Source: Pelagibaculum spongiae
GTDB taxonomy: Bacteria; Pseudomonadota; Gammaproteobacteria; Enterobacterales; Pelagibaculaceae
DNA: 64,000 nt
NCBI RefSeq assembly: GCF_003097315.1
Contig: NZ_QDDL01000001.1
Span: forward strand, 868,001-932,000
Direction of reading: 5' to 3'
Positions within the stretch are counted from its first letter, which is position 1. Each line of letters opens with the position of its first letter. The position numbers were made by a program, and so were the translations under genes. This document shows positions 1 through 9,765 of the stretch, piece after piece. The notes beneath the pieces were generated by a model, which had not been told where the DNA came from, made no database searches, and saw nothing but the letters and a program-made list of their open reading frames with translations.

Positions 1-177
1 ATCACCAGGGAAACGTCCGTGGGTCGAGTCAAAGCGGGTCAGATAATCGATAGACTGCACTGGTGCCAATTCATTAATTGCCACCAGTTGCATCTGCTCA
101 CGAGCACCGTTTTCATACAGTGCTCGCAAGACGCAGCGACCTATTCGACCATAACCATTAATGGCAAGTCGCAACAT
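1..177 (-). CDS. epd: Erythrose-4-phosphate dehydrogenase, N-terminal part (cut by window edge)
   Basis: About 59 residues are visible, beginning [20 protein letters not shown], the Rossmann NAD-binding start of the GAPDH/E4PDH family, followed by an AINELA stretch and a DSTHGRF motif. The AINELA form and the position just downstream of transketolase point to Epd (erythrose 4-phosphate oxidation for pyridoxal phosphate synthesis) rather than glycolytic GapA. The ATG at 177-175 follows the tktA stop by four bases, so the two are probably co-transcribed. The catalytic cysteine region lies outside the window, so Gap cannot be fully excluded. Confidence 0.8.
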   Translation of the reverse strand, partial: MLRLAINGYGRIGRCVLRALYENGAREQMQLVAINELAPVQSIDYLTRFDSTHGRFPGD

Positions 178-181
178 TTAT

Positions 182-2188
182 TTAGAACTCTTCCAGCAGT
201 TCGTCAGCAATGGAAACCACATTTTCAACCGTGAAACCAAACTCCTTAAACAGCTCACCTGCAGGTGCAGATTCACCGAAAGTTGTCATGCCAACAACAC
301 GGCCTTCCAAACCAACGTACTTGTACCAGAAGTCTGCAATACCTGCTTCAACCGCAATACGGTTAGCCACTTGTGAAGGCAATACCGATTCACGATACTC
401 AACATCTTGCTTATCGTAAGTGTTGGTACAAGGCATAGAAACCACACGAACCTGAGCACCCTTCTCACGCAGAACTGCCGCAGCGTTCATGACCAGTTCA
501 ACCTCAGAACCGGTTGCGATCAGGATTAACTCAGGCTCTTCAGCTTCACAATCGCTCAGTACATAACCACCGCGAGCGATGTTAGCGATAGTCGCTGCAT
601 CACGTTGCATGTGTGGCAGACCTTGGCGAGAGAAGATCAAAGCAGATGGCGCGTCAGCGCTTTCAATTGCTTCTGCCCAAGCCACCGCAGATTCAACCGC
701 ATCACATGGACGCCAGGTCGCCAGATTTGGCGTTAAGCGCAGTGAAGAGATTTGCTCTACAGGCTGGTGAGTAGGACCGTCTTCACCCAGACCGATTGAG
801 TCGTGGGTGTAAACAAACAGGCTGCGCTGCTTCATTAAGGCGGCCATGCGAATTGCGTTACGTGCGTATTCCATAAACATCAGGAAGGTTGCGCCGTAAG
901 GAATAAAGCCACCGTGCAAGGTCACGCCATTCATGATTGCGCTCATACCGAATTCACGAACACCATAGCTGATGTAGTTACCGCTAGCGTCGTCACCGGT
1001 GATGATCTGAGTACCAGACCAGTCAGTTAGGTTAGAAGGCGTTAAGTCAGCAGAACCACCCAGCAGTTCAGGCAGAACCGGTGCGTAGGCTTCGATAGCC
1101 TTCTGTGAAGATTGACGGGTTGCCAGTTTAGCGGCAGAAGCGTCAACGTCGGCAATGTACTTGGCACGAGTTTCTGCCCAGTTTGCTGGCAGTTCGCCCT
1201 TCATGCGGCGCTCAAATTCTGCCGCCAGCTCAGGGAATTCTGCAGCATAGGCAGCGAAACGCTCGCCCCACGCAGATTCTTTAGCAGCACCCGCTTCACG
1301 CGCGTCCCACTGTGCAGCAATATCTGCAGGAATTTCGAAAGGCGCGTGTGGCCAGCCGATGTTTTCACGGGTCAGTGCGATTTCTTCATCACCTAGAGGT
1401 GCGCCGTGACAAGCGTGGCTACCGGCCTTGTTTGGAGAGCCCATACCAATAATCGTTTTACAGCAGATCAGCGTTGGCTTGCCAGTTTCAGCTTTAGCCG
1501 CTTCAACCGCAGCTTCCAATGCTTCGGTGTCATGACCGTCTACTGCTGGAATGACATGCCAGCCGTAAGCTTCAAAACGCTTAACTGTATCGTCAGTGAA
1601 CCAACCTTCTACTTCACCATCGATAGAAATGCCGTTGTCATCATAGAAAGCAACTAACTTGCCCAGTTTCATAGTGCCAGCGAAAGAGCAGGCTTCGTGG
1701 GAAATACCTTCCATCATGCAACCGTCACCCAGGAATGCCCAAGTGAAGTGATCAACAACGTCATGGCCCGGCTTGTTAAACTGAGCTGCCAAAGACTTCT
1801 CAGCTAACGCCATACCTACTGCGTTGGTGATGCCCTGACCCAATGGGCCAGTCGTTGTTTCAACACCAGGTGCATAGCCGTATTCAGGATGACCTGGAGT
1901 TTTTGAATGCAACTGACGGAAGTTCTTCAGATCGTCAATTGACAGATCGTAGCCGCTCAGGTGCAACAAGGAATACATCAACATAGAACCGTGGCCGTTA
2001 GACAGCACAAAACGGTCGCGATCAAACCACTCAGGATTAGTCGGGCTGTGCTTCAAATGGCCGCGCCACAGCACTTCGGCAATATCCGCCATGCCCATAG
2101 GTGCGCCTGGGTGACCAGACTTGGCCTTTTGAACAGCATCCATACTTAACGCGCGAATTGCGTTGGCGAGGTCTTTACGGGATGGCAT
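182..2188 (-). CDS. tktA: Transketolase
   Basis: 668 residues, the normal length for bacterial transketolase. The enzyme transfers two-carbon ketol units between pentose-phosphate sugars using thiamine diphosphate in the cytosol. Visible family marks are the SGHPG segment with His26, GPLGQG at 114-119, and the ThDP/Mg motif beginning GDGC at 154-157 and continuing to the YDDN segment. The start is supported by an AGGAG nine bases upstream of the ATG. It is followed closely by epd on the same strand, the order known from Pseudomonas and enterics, linking pentose phosphate flux to erythrose-4-phosphate use. Confidence 0.97.
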   Translation of the reverse strand: MPSRKDLANAIRALSMDAVQKAKSGHPGAPMGMADIAEVLWRGHLKHSPTNPEWFDRDRFVLSNGHGSMLMYSLLHLSGYDLSIDDLKNFRQLHSKTPGHPEYGYAPGVETTTGPLGQGITNAVGMALAEKSLAAQFNKPGHDVVDHFTWAFLGDGCMMEGISHEACSFAGTMKLGKLVAFYDDNGISIDGEVEGWFTDDTVKRFEAYGWHVIPAVDGHDTEALEAAVEAAKAETGKPTLICCKTIIGMGSPNKAGSHACHGAPLGDEEIALTRENIGWPHAPFEIPADIAAQWDAREAGAAKESAWGERFAAYAAEFPELAAEFERRMKGELPANWAETRAKYIADVDASAAKLATRQSSQKAIEAYAPVLPELLGGSADLTPSNLTDWSGTQIITGDDASGNYISYGVREFGMSAIMNGVTLHGGFIPYGATFLMFMEYARNAIRMAALMKQRSLFVYTHDSIGLGEDGPTHQPVEQISSLRLTPNLATWRPCDAVESAVAWAEAIESADAPSALIFSRQGLPHMQRDAATIANIARGGYVLSDCEAEEPELILIATGSEVELVMNAAAVLREKGAQVRVVSMPCTNTYDKQDVEYRESVLPSQVANRIAVEAGIADFWYKYVGLEGRVVGMTTFGESAPAGELFKEFGFTVENVVSIADELLEEF

Positions 2189-2516
2189 AAATCGCTACTC
2201 CTGCTTAATAAGATATCTAAGGGGTCTAAAATTGGGCGCTATTCTCCCCTACCCGACAGCAAGGGGCAAGCAACACAACCAACTGGAATTTAAGGAAGGT
2301 CAAAGCTATCGCAGATAAATAGCCGACAGCCCAAGTCTGGCGCATGTTTTACCGTTTGTTTTATGTTGTACAGTCGGAGTAATTGGAGATATTGCTAGGC
2401 AGCAAGCGCAACTTGCCAGATGCTTTAAAGCTGTCAATCCGTCATCATTGAGTCGGCAATACTGCTTAGGCGATCAATCAGCGAAAGCAGCATTCCAATT
2501 TTCATGTACAGCGGCG
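2189..2516. other. Intergenic region upstream of tktA
   Basis: 328 bases between the tktA start and the end of the MFS gene, both on the minus strand. It should contain the tktA promoter and leader. The only signal I can point to is the AGGAG ribosome site just before tktA. I see no convincing ORF, repeat or terminator hairpin. Confidence 0.5.
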
Positions 2517-3701
2517 CTATATTTTCTCAAGCCTTGCCCACAGCACTTCATTGCCTTGCATCGGGTCTGTCGGCACCAATCGAGCCAACAGCAATGAAAT
2601 AAACGCCAATACTGCCCCGGTCAAAAATACCAACGCCGGAGAACTCAGCCATAAGATGCCATACAGAACCGGCAAAATAACTGCGGCAATATGGTTAATC
2701 GAAAATGCAACGCCTGCGGTGGAAGCCAAATCTTTTGGGTCAGCAATTTTTTGAAAATAGGTTTTTTGGGCAATCGCCATCGAAAACAACAAGTGGTCAA
2801 GGATATACAAAACAACTGCAATCATCGGATCAGTCACCAACGCATAGGCAACGAAGATAATTATCAAGCCAATGTATTCTAAAGACAGCGTGGTGCGCTC
2901 GCCCCAGCGATCAATTAATTGACCAATCTTAGGTGCCAGAAACATATTAATTAAGCCGTTGGCTAGAAACATCACTGCAACTTCTGCCGCCGAGAAACCA
3001 AATTTTTCGACCATCAAAAAACTGGCAAACACCACAAATATTTGTCGCCGAGCACCGCCCATGAATGTCAGCAGGTAATACAACCAATAGCGCTTTCGCA
3101 TCAGTAGTTTTTTATGCTGCTCAACTTTTGTTGGAAGCTGGGGGAACCTTAGCCAGCAATAAAGCGCAATCAGCATACTAATGCCACCACCTACTAAATA
3201 AAGCGTTGGCATACTGATGTTTAAAATATCTAGCGTGAACCAGACCAAGCCATAGGTGAATAAGCTGGCAAACGAGCCAATCGCCATCATCCGCCCTAGT
3301 TTATAGGCGGCATTCTTTTTCTCGAACCACTGTAATGACAACGACTGATTGAGCGTTTCAAAATAATGAAAACCGAGAGACATTAAAACCGTGGTGCAAT
3401 ACAAACCCACTTCACTAGGAAAATAACCGGTTAGCGCCGTTCCTAGACCCATCAATAAAATTGAGATTAACGCCAAGCGCTGCTCACCCATCGCGCTGAA
3501 AAAACTGAGCACCAAAATAACGGTAAAGGCCAAAAAGCCAGGAATTTCACGTAACGATTGTAAAATCCCAATTTCGCTACCACCAAAAGCCGCCTGCTCA
3601 ATCGCAAAGTTATTCAACAGTGCCTGCCATACACCGAAGGAAATCGGCACAGCCGCTGCCAACAAATAAAGGAAAAGCTCAGGATTCTGATGTTTCTTCA
3701 T
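2517..3701 (-). CDS. Major facilitator superfamily transporter
   Basis: 394 residues, very hydrophobic, with about twelve membrane-spanning stretches separated by a charged central loop near residues 190-205 (around VEQHKKLLMRKRYW), the 6+6 layout of MFS carriers. A second-half loop (APKIGQLIDRWGERTT) carries the G-x-L-x-D-R-x-G-x-R/K signature of MFS loop 8-9. Substrate unknown. It is divergent from an AraC-type regulator, with 69 bases between their starts. In the related NimR/NimT arrangement of E. coli the regulator controls the divergent exporter, so a similar pairing is inferred here. Confidence 0.85.
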   Translation of the reverse strand: MKKHQNPELFLYLLAAAVPISFGVWQALLNNFAIEQAAFGGSEIGILQSLREIPGFLAFTVILVLSFFSAMGEQRLALISILLMGLGTALTGYFPSEVGLYCTTVLMSLGFHYFETLNQSLSLQWFEKKNAAYKLGRMMAIGSFASLFTYGLVWFTLDILNISMPTLYLVGGGISMLIALYCWLRFPQLPTKVEQHKKLLMRKRYWLYYLLTFMGGARRQIFVVFASFLMVEKFGFSAAEVAVMFLANGLINMFLAPKIGQLIDRWGERTTLSLEYIGLIIIFVAYALVTDPMIAVVLYILDHLLFSMAIAQKTYFQKIADPKDLASTAGVAFSINHIAAVILPVLYGILWLSSPALVFLTGAVLAFISLLLARLVPTDPMQGNEVLWARLEKI

Positions 3702-3770
3702 GGCTCAAATCATAATGCAGAATAAGAAAGTCACTTTATAATCTCGTCTAATTGGCGTATATGCTTAGTA

Positions 3771-4634
3771 ATGACAAAAAATACCGCAAAACAGACAAAA
3801 ACCTGCCATTCCCGAGATCATTGGATCACCCTCAATGGCCAAGTGCTTCCACCGGCTGAAAAAGACAGCACCGGCAACCGCCATGTTAAAGCGATCCCGC
3901 GGCCAATGATTACTCGACAGGCAAACTATCCAACAGGCTGCGACATACCGATGCACAGCCATCGCTGGGGACAACTACTGTCGATCACCGAAGGATTAAT
4001 TCACGTGGAGGTTAAGGGTGTTGGCCACTGGGTTGTACCACCGCATCGAGCAGTATGGATACCGGCTTTTATCGAACACGACTCGAAAGCGGTTAATTCG
4101 ATCAGCATGCAAAATATTTACATAGAACCCAGTTTGCATCCTCATCTGCCCGATCAATGCCAAGTAATCGCTATAACACCATTATTACGCGAACTCATCT
4201 CAGCGGTTGTTCAGCTCGATACCTTATATGATGAACAAGGGTCAGACGGGCGCTTGGTACAAGTCATGCTTGACCAATTGCAAAGCATTCCACAACAACC
4301 ATTACATCTACCTTTACCTAGCCATAAAGCGCTTTTAAAAATGGCCAATGCATTAATAAAATGCCCCCAAGACAATAAATCATTAGAAGAATGGGCGGCA
4401 AAACTCGCTTTTAGCGAACGCACACTCGCGCGCTATTTTAAAAAAGAAACCGGCATGACTTTTGGGCAGTGGCGGCAACAAGCCCGGCTATTAGCCGCCA
4501 TCAGCTTTATTGCTGCGGGAAAATCGATCTCCTGCATCGCCCAGGACCTCGGCTACAACAACCAAAGCGCATTTATTGCAATGTTTAAAAAAGCACTGGG
4601 AAAAACACCGGCCAAGTATTTTGATGTGGAGTAA
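3771..4634 (+). CDS. AraC-family regulator with N-terminal cupin
   Basis: 287 residues. An N-terminal cupin sensor domain (about 60-130) has the HSHRWGQLL motif and a V-P-P-H-R-AVWIP stretch. The C-terminal 100 residues form the double helix-turn-helix of AraC proteins, including the end signature SISCIAQDLGYNNQSAFIAMFKK with KTPAKYF. The architecture matches NimR/YeaM-type regulators. It is divergent from the MFS carrier and probably controls it. No strong ribosome site precedes the ATG. The start is kept because homologous sequence precedes the cupin, but a shorter start is possible. Confidence 0.85.
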   Translation: MTKNTAKQTKTCHSRDHWITLNGQVLPPAEKDSTGNRHVKAIPRPMITRQANYPTGCDIPMHSHRWGQLLSITEGLIHVEVKGVGHWVVPPHRAVWIPAFIEHDSKAVNSISMQNIYIEPSLHPHLPDQCQVIAITPLLRELISAVVQLDTLYDEQGSDGRLVQVMLDQLQSIPQQPLHLPLPSHKALLKMANALIKCPQDNKSLEEWAAKLAFSERTLARYFKKETGMTFGQWRQQARLLAAISFIAAGKSISCIAQDLGYNNQSAFIAMFKKALGKTPAKYFDVE

Positions 4635-4773
4635 TTATGAGGGTGTGAAGAGCGTGAAGGCTGTGAGAGTTTCGAGAGAAATTTATCAGTGACATCCGAC
4701 AAACATCTGCTCGAAAAATCGAAATATAGTTTAAATAGACAATAAAGAACCTTAGAAACGTACAGTTAGCTAG

Positions 4774-5265
4774 CTATTTAAATATCCGTAGATCAAACCT
4801 AAAATCCAGTTTTTCAGCTTGTTCAAATGCTGCAATTGCTGCCGGATGATTGGGGTTAACCAGAAAGTTGCAGTCTCGCGGAGAGATAGTAGAAGCCACT
4901 TGAAGCGCAGCAAAGTCGGTATGTTCTTGTAAAAACTGGTCACCAATTTTCTGTGTCGACTCACCGGCCGGAATGGCGCGCCAGTTGGCTGGTAAATCTG
5001 CAACATCTAGCTGGGCAATTAAATCCTCAGCCAACTCAATTCGGTAAAGGTCATAAAGCTCAATCATTGCCGGGTCATTTTGCACATGAACAAACACTTC
5101 CAGACAACACAGCGATTCTGACTCAGCAAAATACAGCGCTTGCACACCTTTGGAATTCCAGCGACCACCAAAGGTTTTGGCACCGACCGAGTCAAATGGC
5201 GCATCGGCATACTGTTTTTTGGTCAGGCGATACATTCGGATTAAGCCTGAAGAATTTTGGATCAA
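4774..5265 (-). CDS. RES-domain toxin
   Basis: 163 residues from a TTG start (or 153 from the ATG at 5235). It has the RES-family features MYRLTKKQYAD, GGRWNSKG with the Arg-Trp pair, and a YFAESES segment supplying the conserved Ser. RES toxins deplete NAD+, and this one should do so in the cytosol when not held by its antitoxin. The TTG overlaps the antitoxin stop and has GGAG seven bases upstream, implying translational coupling. The family N-terminus is normally M-x-(Y/F)-R-L, which favours the internal ATG. Downstream of and co-transcribed with the Xre/MbcA-like partner. Confidence 0.85.
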   Translation of the reverse strand: MIQNSSGLIRMYRLTKKQYADAPFDSVGAKTFGGRWNSKGVQALYFAESESLCCLEVFVHVQNDPAMIELYDLYRIELAEDLIAQLDVADLPANWRAIPAGESTQKIGDQFLQEHTDFAALQVASTISPRDCNFLVNPNHPAAIAAFEQAEKLDFRFDLRIFK

Positions 5266-5708
5266 GAGAAGACTCCGTGCTCCATTCTTCCGATCAGATC
5301 TTTAACCATTTCAAAATCGATCGTTGTCGCAATCATATCCAGCGGTCGTTTACCGGCCAGACCGTAAACACCTTCCCGCATCCAGAGCTGAGCCCGCGCT
5401 TCGCTTTCAAACAGCTCAGTCGCCAGCTTGAGCAGTGATGCCAACCGATACATCACATCACTTTCCTGAGCGCTGAACCGCTCCTGATTTTTCAGCCTTC
5501 TTTTAATGGTGCTCAATGGAATTCGAGTCACATGGTGGAATTCGTTTTGCGACAGCTTGATGCATTCGACAATCTTGCGATAAACAATCGGCTTAAAGCC
5601 CTGATGTACCGCTTCACTGGTGGCAGTCGCATCATCCTCGACGCCCATCCGAGTCCAAAAACCCTGACTATTATCTTGCTTGGGTCGAAAACGCTTCATG
5701 CTGCTCAT
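5262..5708 (-). CDS. Xre/MbcA/ParS-type antitoxin of the RES toxin
   Basis: About 148 residues if started at the MSSMKRF methionine (the open frame extends six codons further). It has a central helix-turn-helix (FHHVTRIPLSTIKRRLKNQERFSAQESD) and a C-terminal MbcA/ParS toxin-binding half with RLASLLKLATELFE and ending around KRPLDMIATTIDFEMVKDLIGRMEHGV, the family signature. It neutralises the RES toxin encoded next and probably represses its own promoter. Two direct repeats lie just upstream. The stop overlaps the toxin start. Confidence 0.85.
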   Translation of the reverse strand: MSSMKRFRPKQDNSQGFWTRMGVEDDATATSEAVHQGFKPIVYRKIVECIKLSQNEFHHVTRIPLSTIKRRLKNQERFSAQESDVMYRLASLLKLATELFESEARAQLWMREGVYGLAGKRPLDMIATTIDFEMVKDLIGRMEHGVFS

Positions 5709-5738
5709 GATTATCTCCCAGACCAATCTCTCAAACCC

Positions 5739-5760
5739 AACTCAGATACAACTCAGATAC
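5739..5760. promoter_or_regulatory. Direct repeats upstream of the toxin-antitoxin operon
   Basis: AACTCAGATAC occurs twice in perfect tandem (5739-5749 and 5750-5760), with a partial third CATCTGA nearby. Repeats immediately before a TA operon are typical operators for autoregulation by the antitoxin. The function is inferred. Confidence 0.45.
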
Positions 5761-5865
5761 AACAAACATCTGAAGGCCAAATAGCCTAATCATATTAGAC
5801 CATATGAGCTAAGCAGGGAAATCTAAACACTTAACCCGTTAGCAATCAATAATTTTACACAAACA

Positions 5866-5893
5866 AAAACGCCACCTTGCTTAGGTGGCGCTT
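5866..5893 (-). terminator. Rho-independent terminator of the NTF2-like gene
   Basis: Read on the minus strand, a CGCCACC/GGTGGCG stem with a seven-base loop is followed by TTTTTGTTT. It lies about 30 bases after the stop of the exported NTF2-like protein. Confidence 0.8.
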
Positions 5894-5918
5894 TATCTCT
5901 AAACAAAAAAACTATTAC

Positions 5919-6383
5919 TTACAAAGAGGAATAACCAACCAGTTTAGTAATCAGAATCTGTCCATTCTTTAATTCCATCGTTGCAGTCTCTTTAGTGGTT
6001 GTGTTCATTTCCATCCCCTGCACTGTCATGGATTCCTTTACATCAGCAGTAACAGTTGCCTTACCAGCATTGATCTTAATCTGCACATTAGAACGCGCAT
6101 ACTTATAATTTTTATACAGCGCCTGAGCTTGCTGGATCGTTGCAACATATTCTTGCTTATTCATTTCTATTGTTTGCTTCTGGCCTTGCATTTCAACATT
6201 AAGAGTTATGCTGACATCGTCGCTTAACACTTGCGCTATAGAGTTGGCATCCAGGCTAGCAACCGCCTGGTCCATGCCATCCATCATTTTATTAATGTCC
6301 ACTTCGTTCAACTCAGCAGCGCTAACGCTAGAAACAACTGAAAACAACAAAATGAGAGATATCTTTTTTATTCTATTTAGCAT
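5919..6383 (-). CDS. Small exported NTF2-like (SnoaL-fold type) protein
   Basis: 154 residues. An N-terminal signal peptide (MLNRIKKISLILLFSVVSSV, cleavage after SVSA) is followed by a compact alternating helix/strand domain beginning with a D-x-A-x-V-L-x-D-D-V-x pattern. This is typical of NTF2/SnoaL-like nuclear-transport-factor folds (DUF4440 kind). No catalytic motif can be named. It is a single transcription unit with its own terminator. A periplasmic location is inferred. Confidence 0.6.
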   Translation of the reverse strand: MLNRIKKISLILLFSVVSSVSAAELNEVDINKMMDGMDQAVASLDANSIAQVLSDDVSITLNVEMQGQKQTIEMNKQEYVATIQQAQALYKNYKYARSNVQIKINAGKATVTADVKESMTVQGMEMNTTTKETATMELKNGQILITKLVGYSSL

Positions 6384-6484
6384 AAAGGCTCCAATGCCGA
6401 TTGATTACAACAATTTCAATATCAGTAAGAAAGAAGGAACTACTACAGCCCCAGATGAATACTAACAAAAATCACTACATAAAT

Positions 6485-6522
6485 TACAAAAAAAGAGTGC
6501 CGAAAACCCGACATTCTTTTCA
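6485..6522 (-). terminator. Terminator copy behind the fabY remnant
   Basis: AAAAGAGTG-CG and CG-CATTCTTTT arms flank a short loop, with poly-T on the minus strand. It is a diverged duplicate of the terminator at 7587-7623 behind the intact gene. Confidence 0.6.
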
Positions 6523-6556
6523 ATTTTTCATTTGACGAACTGGTAACTGTTAATTA

Positions 6557-6885
6557 CAAAAAATCTTTCGACTCGTGTTCAGATTGCAGATCAATCCAGT
6601 AATCACCAATAGTAATTTGCTGGCTGGATAATGATACTTGCTCATCGCTAATCACCCCTTCACCAAACTGGTAAATAGGCTCGATCGGCGCCCAGATATT
6701 GTTGCTGAACCTGCGTATTGGCCTGTTGCCAGTCGGCAAGCATCTGCTCACCATGACGCTTTTTCAGCATTTGTTTAGTTTTGCTTGGCGTCAAAACCAA
6801 CGCTGTTGCGTTATTACCGCCAAAACCTTTAGCGTTTAGTAATGCCGCTTGAATATCATCTCGCTGCTGGTGCTTGCTGGAAATA
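6557..6885 (-). pseudogene. Duplicated, frameshifted 3' fragment of the fabY-like ketoacyl synthase
   Basis: Two short frames on the minus strand reproduce the last ~110 residues of the intact gene at 7651-9498. One matches from SSKHQQRDDIQAALLNAKGF through NNATALVL to DWQQANTQVQQQYL. After a frame change the other continues as PIYQFGEGVISDEQVSL to the DLQSEHESKDFL end. About ten codons are missing at the frameshift, and there is no ketoacyl synthase core or start. Near the upstream edge roughly 85 bases are identical to the intact gene, so the copy arose recently or is held by gene conversion. Similarity ends abruptly at 6885. Confidence 0.85.
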
Positions 6886-6891
6886 TTACAG

Positions 6892-7575
6892 ATGCATAAA
6901 GCACATGAAAGAGTGGTCGGCCTATACTTGGTCAACCGACAGAGGATATATCGCTTGGATGCAGTTCACTTAAAACCCAAACAAAAACTTAAAGCGCCTG
7001 CAATAGCATTACCTGATAACTGTTGCTACTGGTTTTTCTTCGATCTAGATCAAACATTAATGTGCCAAGACACCCTGGAGAGTAAGAGAAAACTCAACTA
7101 CATCCAAAAAGAACACCTGAGTGACAGCGGCATAACAAATTCTAAAGAAATTAAACTTCTGGCACTCTATGCCAATGAGCTTTCGCCAATTTTACAAAAT
7201 CTGACCAAAAACCCGCTGACATCTTTAAATATAATTACCAAAGGCAGCTATGACTCAATATTCACCATATCTCCATTTATAGAGCTTTCTTTCCTTGGCG
7301 GCGACAACTTCAACGGAAGGTTAATCAACAGATCAGATTTCAAAGAGACTAAAGGCGATCACATCAAACGATTACTCACAGAAGAACTGAAAAGATGCCC
7401 GCCGCATCATGTCATCCTCATTGATAATTCTCTAATTCAACGAGAATCTGCAAAGTGGCATGGATTTAAAATAATCGACCCAACAACAAACACCTACATA
7501 GAAAACTTGAATAAATTAATCAAAACAATTGCTGATCCATCCGACACTTCAGGAAAATCGAAAACAAAGCGCTAG
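6892..7575 (+). CDS. HAD-superfamily hydrolase-like protein
   Basis: About 228 residues from the ATG at 6892 (a TTG 18 bases upstream is also possible). It has HAD motif I (FFFDLDQTL, nucleophile Asp and acid Asp), a KGDHIKRLL lysine segment and an ILIDNS acidic motif IV, the order of HAD phosphatases. The substrate is unknown. Some 45 residues before motif I are unusual and the true start is uncertain. It runs opposite to its neighbours. It begins exactly at the edge of the duplicated fabY fragment, so its ribosome site lies in remnant sequence. It was probably acquired together with the duplication. Confidence 0.55.
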   Translation: MHKAHERVVGLYLVNRQRIYRLDAVHLKPKQKLKAPAIALPDNCCYWFFFDLDQTLMCQDTLESKRKLNYIQKEHLSDSGITNSKEIKLLALYANELSPILQNLTKNPLTSLNIITKGSYDSIFTISPFIELSFLGGDNFNGRLINRSDFKETKGDHIKRLLTEELKRCPPHHVILIDNSLIQRESAKWHGFKIIDPTTNTYIENLNKLIKTIADPSDTSGKSKTKR

Positions 7576-7586
7576 CAAGCAGAGCA

Positions 7587-7623
7587 AAAAAAAAGAGCGC
7601 CGAAAAACCCGACACTCTTTTTA
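7587..7623 (-). terminator. Terminator of the fabY-like gene
   Basis: On the minus strand, AAAAAGAGTGTCG and CGGCGCTCTTTTT arms enclose a T-rich loop, followed by further T residues, about 30 bases beyond the stop. Being A/T symmetric at its base it may also stop the converging HAD-like gene. Confidence 0.75.
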
Positions 7624-7650
7624 AAAAATTTAGCCTTGCAGGATATTCGC

Positions 7651-9498
7651 CTACAAAAAATCTTCCAAGCCATGCTCAGACTGCAGGTCTACCGTATAGC
7701 TGCCAATGGTGATGTTCTGATCGGTCAAAGCCACTTGCTCATCGCTAATCACCCCTTCACCAAATTGGTAAATCGGTTTGATTTCAGCTTTCAATGCATC
7801 ATCTAAATACTGCTGCTGCTTTTGCTGAATTTGCGCATTAGCCTGCTGCCAATCGGTCATAGCCTTTTCGCCATGGCGCTTTGTCAGCATTTGTTTGGTT
7901 TTAGTTGGCGACAAAACCAGCGCTGTTGCGTTATTACCGCCAAAACCTTTAGCGTTTAGTAATGCCGCTTGAATATCATCTCGCTGCTGGTGCTTGCTGG
8001 AAATGTGCAAATGCTCTGCAAAGACATCGTTAGCAATATGGTCGATGGTTTGAATGCCAGGAATAATACCCTGATGGAATACACCCAGTGCGGTGACTAA
8101 CTGGTCACCCGCGGCGGCTGCAACTGAGTGGCCTACATAACTTTTCACTGCACATACCGGCCAATCATTAATACCAAACGCCGCTGCGGTGTCATTTAAT
8201 ATTTTTGATTCGGTCACTCGGTTTTGCGGCGTGCCTGTACCATGGGCCATGACCATGGAATGCTTTTGCAAACCTTCAGCACCTAATAGCTGTTTTGCTA
8301 ATGCAGTTGCCTTGGCAAAACTTAACCAGTTACCGGCACCTGGGCTGGAAATCGACTTTTTATAACCATCGGCATGAACAAATACATCCGGCACGGCACC
8401 TAAAATATCGGCACCGGTTTGCAATGCCAGGCTGTCATCCATCAGTACGATAAACTGGGCCGATTCTGCTAAAACAAAACCGCAGTTATCTGAAAATGGT
8501 CGACAAGCTCGGCGATGATCGGGTGCTTGGTCATCTGCTAAACCATCGAGTTGTCGCATTGCTTTATCATTGGCTAATGCGCCCATGGTTGCATAACCTT
8601 CAATCACTTCAGCAACCACTGGCGCTTCAGCAGCACCGACAATTGCAATGCGAGCACGGCCAGCACGAATATCATTTACTGCTTGACGCAAGTTATATAA
8701 AAAGCTGGCACAAGCACCTAAGTTGGTGCCAGTAGCGCCGAGTCCGCCTAATAAATAAGCATTAATAAAATCCGCAGGCATTTCTGCCAGGCCTAAAGGC
8801 AATTGCTTAGAGGTCGCTCGCTTACCTTTAAAGCGCGCCGTCATCAAACCGCCATAGCCATTTTGGTCAAGCTGGGCCATTGCTGAGCCGGCATATACTG
8901 CCCATTTATCGGCAGGCACCAGGTTTTTCAGTTCAGACCAATCAAGACCGGAAGCATGCATGGCATCCGATGCACCATAAACCGTCATCGCCAATCCGCG
9001 AGGATGATTACGCGAAGGATAAAGTTTTTCTGGAGCAAATCCTTCTGGCAAACGACCCGCCGCAGTGACTGGGCCAGCGACCTGCTCGGCAACAAACAGT
9101 TCTTGTTTGTCTGAGAAGGTGATTTTGACTCGTTTTTCATCGACTTCTTCAACTTTCCAGATTGACGGAATTTCTGCCGGCAAATCTTTCTTGCGCATAA
9201 TCAGCTGGCTATCGCCCTTGGCTTTAAACTTGCGATGAATTGTTTGTGCCAAGGGGTTAAAAGGCTGATCACTAATTTGACGGACCAGAGTTGCATCTAA
9301 TAAGGCATCTTCATTTTCCACTGCAATACCCGTTAACACCGATAGCGACTGCAATGTTTGCTGCTTTAACTGATCAGGAAGCGCCTGGAACACCATTCGA
9401 CGATAAGCATTAAAACCAGAACTACGACCTGCAGGGCCGATACCACCCTGGGCAACAATCAGCGGCAAACATGGCTTGGAAAGATGACCTTGAGACAA
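7651..9498 (-). CDS. fabY: FabY-type beta-ketoacyl-ACP synthase
   Basis: 615 residues. The N-terminal segment (LPLIVAQGGIGPAGRSSG) and the overall length resemble P. aeruginosa FabY, which condenses acetyl-CoA with malonyl-ACP to start fatty acid synthesis, rather than the ~410-residue FabB/FabF. The catalytic triad is intact: Cys263 in GACAS, His419 in AHGTGT and His457 in YVGHS, with GFGGNNAT near residue 530. A C-terminal extension of ~90 residues ends in DLQSEHGLEDFL. The start is a TTG with GGAG seven bases upstream. A truncated duplicate of its 3' end lies downstream. The FabY assignment comes from recalled family features, not a search. Confidence 0.78.
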   Translation of the reverse strand: MSQGHLSKPCLPLIVAQGGIGPAGRSSGFNAYRRMVFQALPDQLKQQTLQSLSVLTGIAVENEDALLDATLVRQISDQPFNPLAQTIHRKFKAKGDSQLIMRKKDLPAEIPSIWKVEEVDEKRVKITFSDKQELFVAEQVAGPVTAAGRLPEGFAPEKLYPSRNHPRGLAMTVYGASDAMHASGLDWSELKNLVPADKWAVYAGSAMAQLDQNGYGGLMTARFKGKRATSKQLPLGLAEMPADFINAYLLGGLGATGTNLGACASFLYNLRQAVNDIRAGRARIAIVGAAEAPVVAEVIEGYATMGALANDKAMRQLDGLADDQAPDHRRACRPFSDNCGFVLAESAQFIVLMDDSLALQTGADILGAVPDVFVHADGYKKSISSPGAGNWLSFAKATALAKQLLGAEGLQKHSMVMAHGTGTPQNRVTESKILNDTAAAFGINDWPVCAVKSYVGHSVAAAAGDQLVTALGVFHQGIIPGIQTIDHIANDVFAEHLHISSKHQQRDDIQAALLNAKGFGGNNATALVLSPTKTKQMLTKRHGEKAMTDWQQANAQIQQKQQQYLDDALKAEIKPIYQFGEGVISDEQVALTDQNITIGSYTVDLQSEHGLEDFL

Positions 9499-9765
9499 GA
9501 GATAACTCCATCAATTAGTTTTGATGGCTGAATTCTAGTGATAGTCGACTTTTCCGGATAAAATAAAAGAGACACAACATAAGACTTATTGGACAGTACC
9601 TCTGGAAAACCTGTCATCATGTAATAAATCGGAGCAATTCGGCGACAGCTGGTCAGTACCTTGCACAGTAACGAACCACTAGTGCCGAGCACGGCAGTTA
9701 AATATGATTGCGCGAATGCTTAAAATTTTATTATGCCACGCCAATATTAAAAGGTTTAAAGCACC

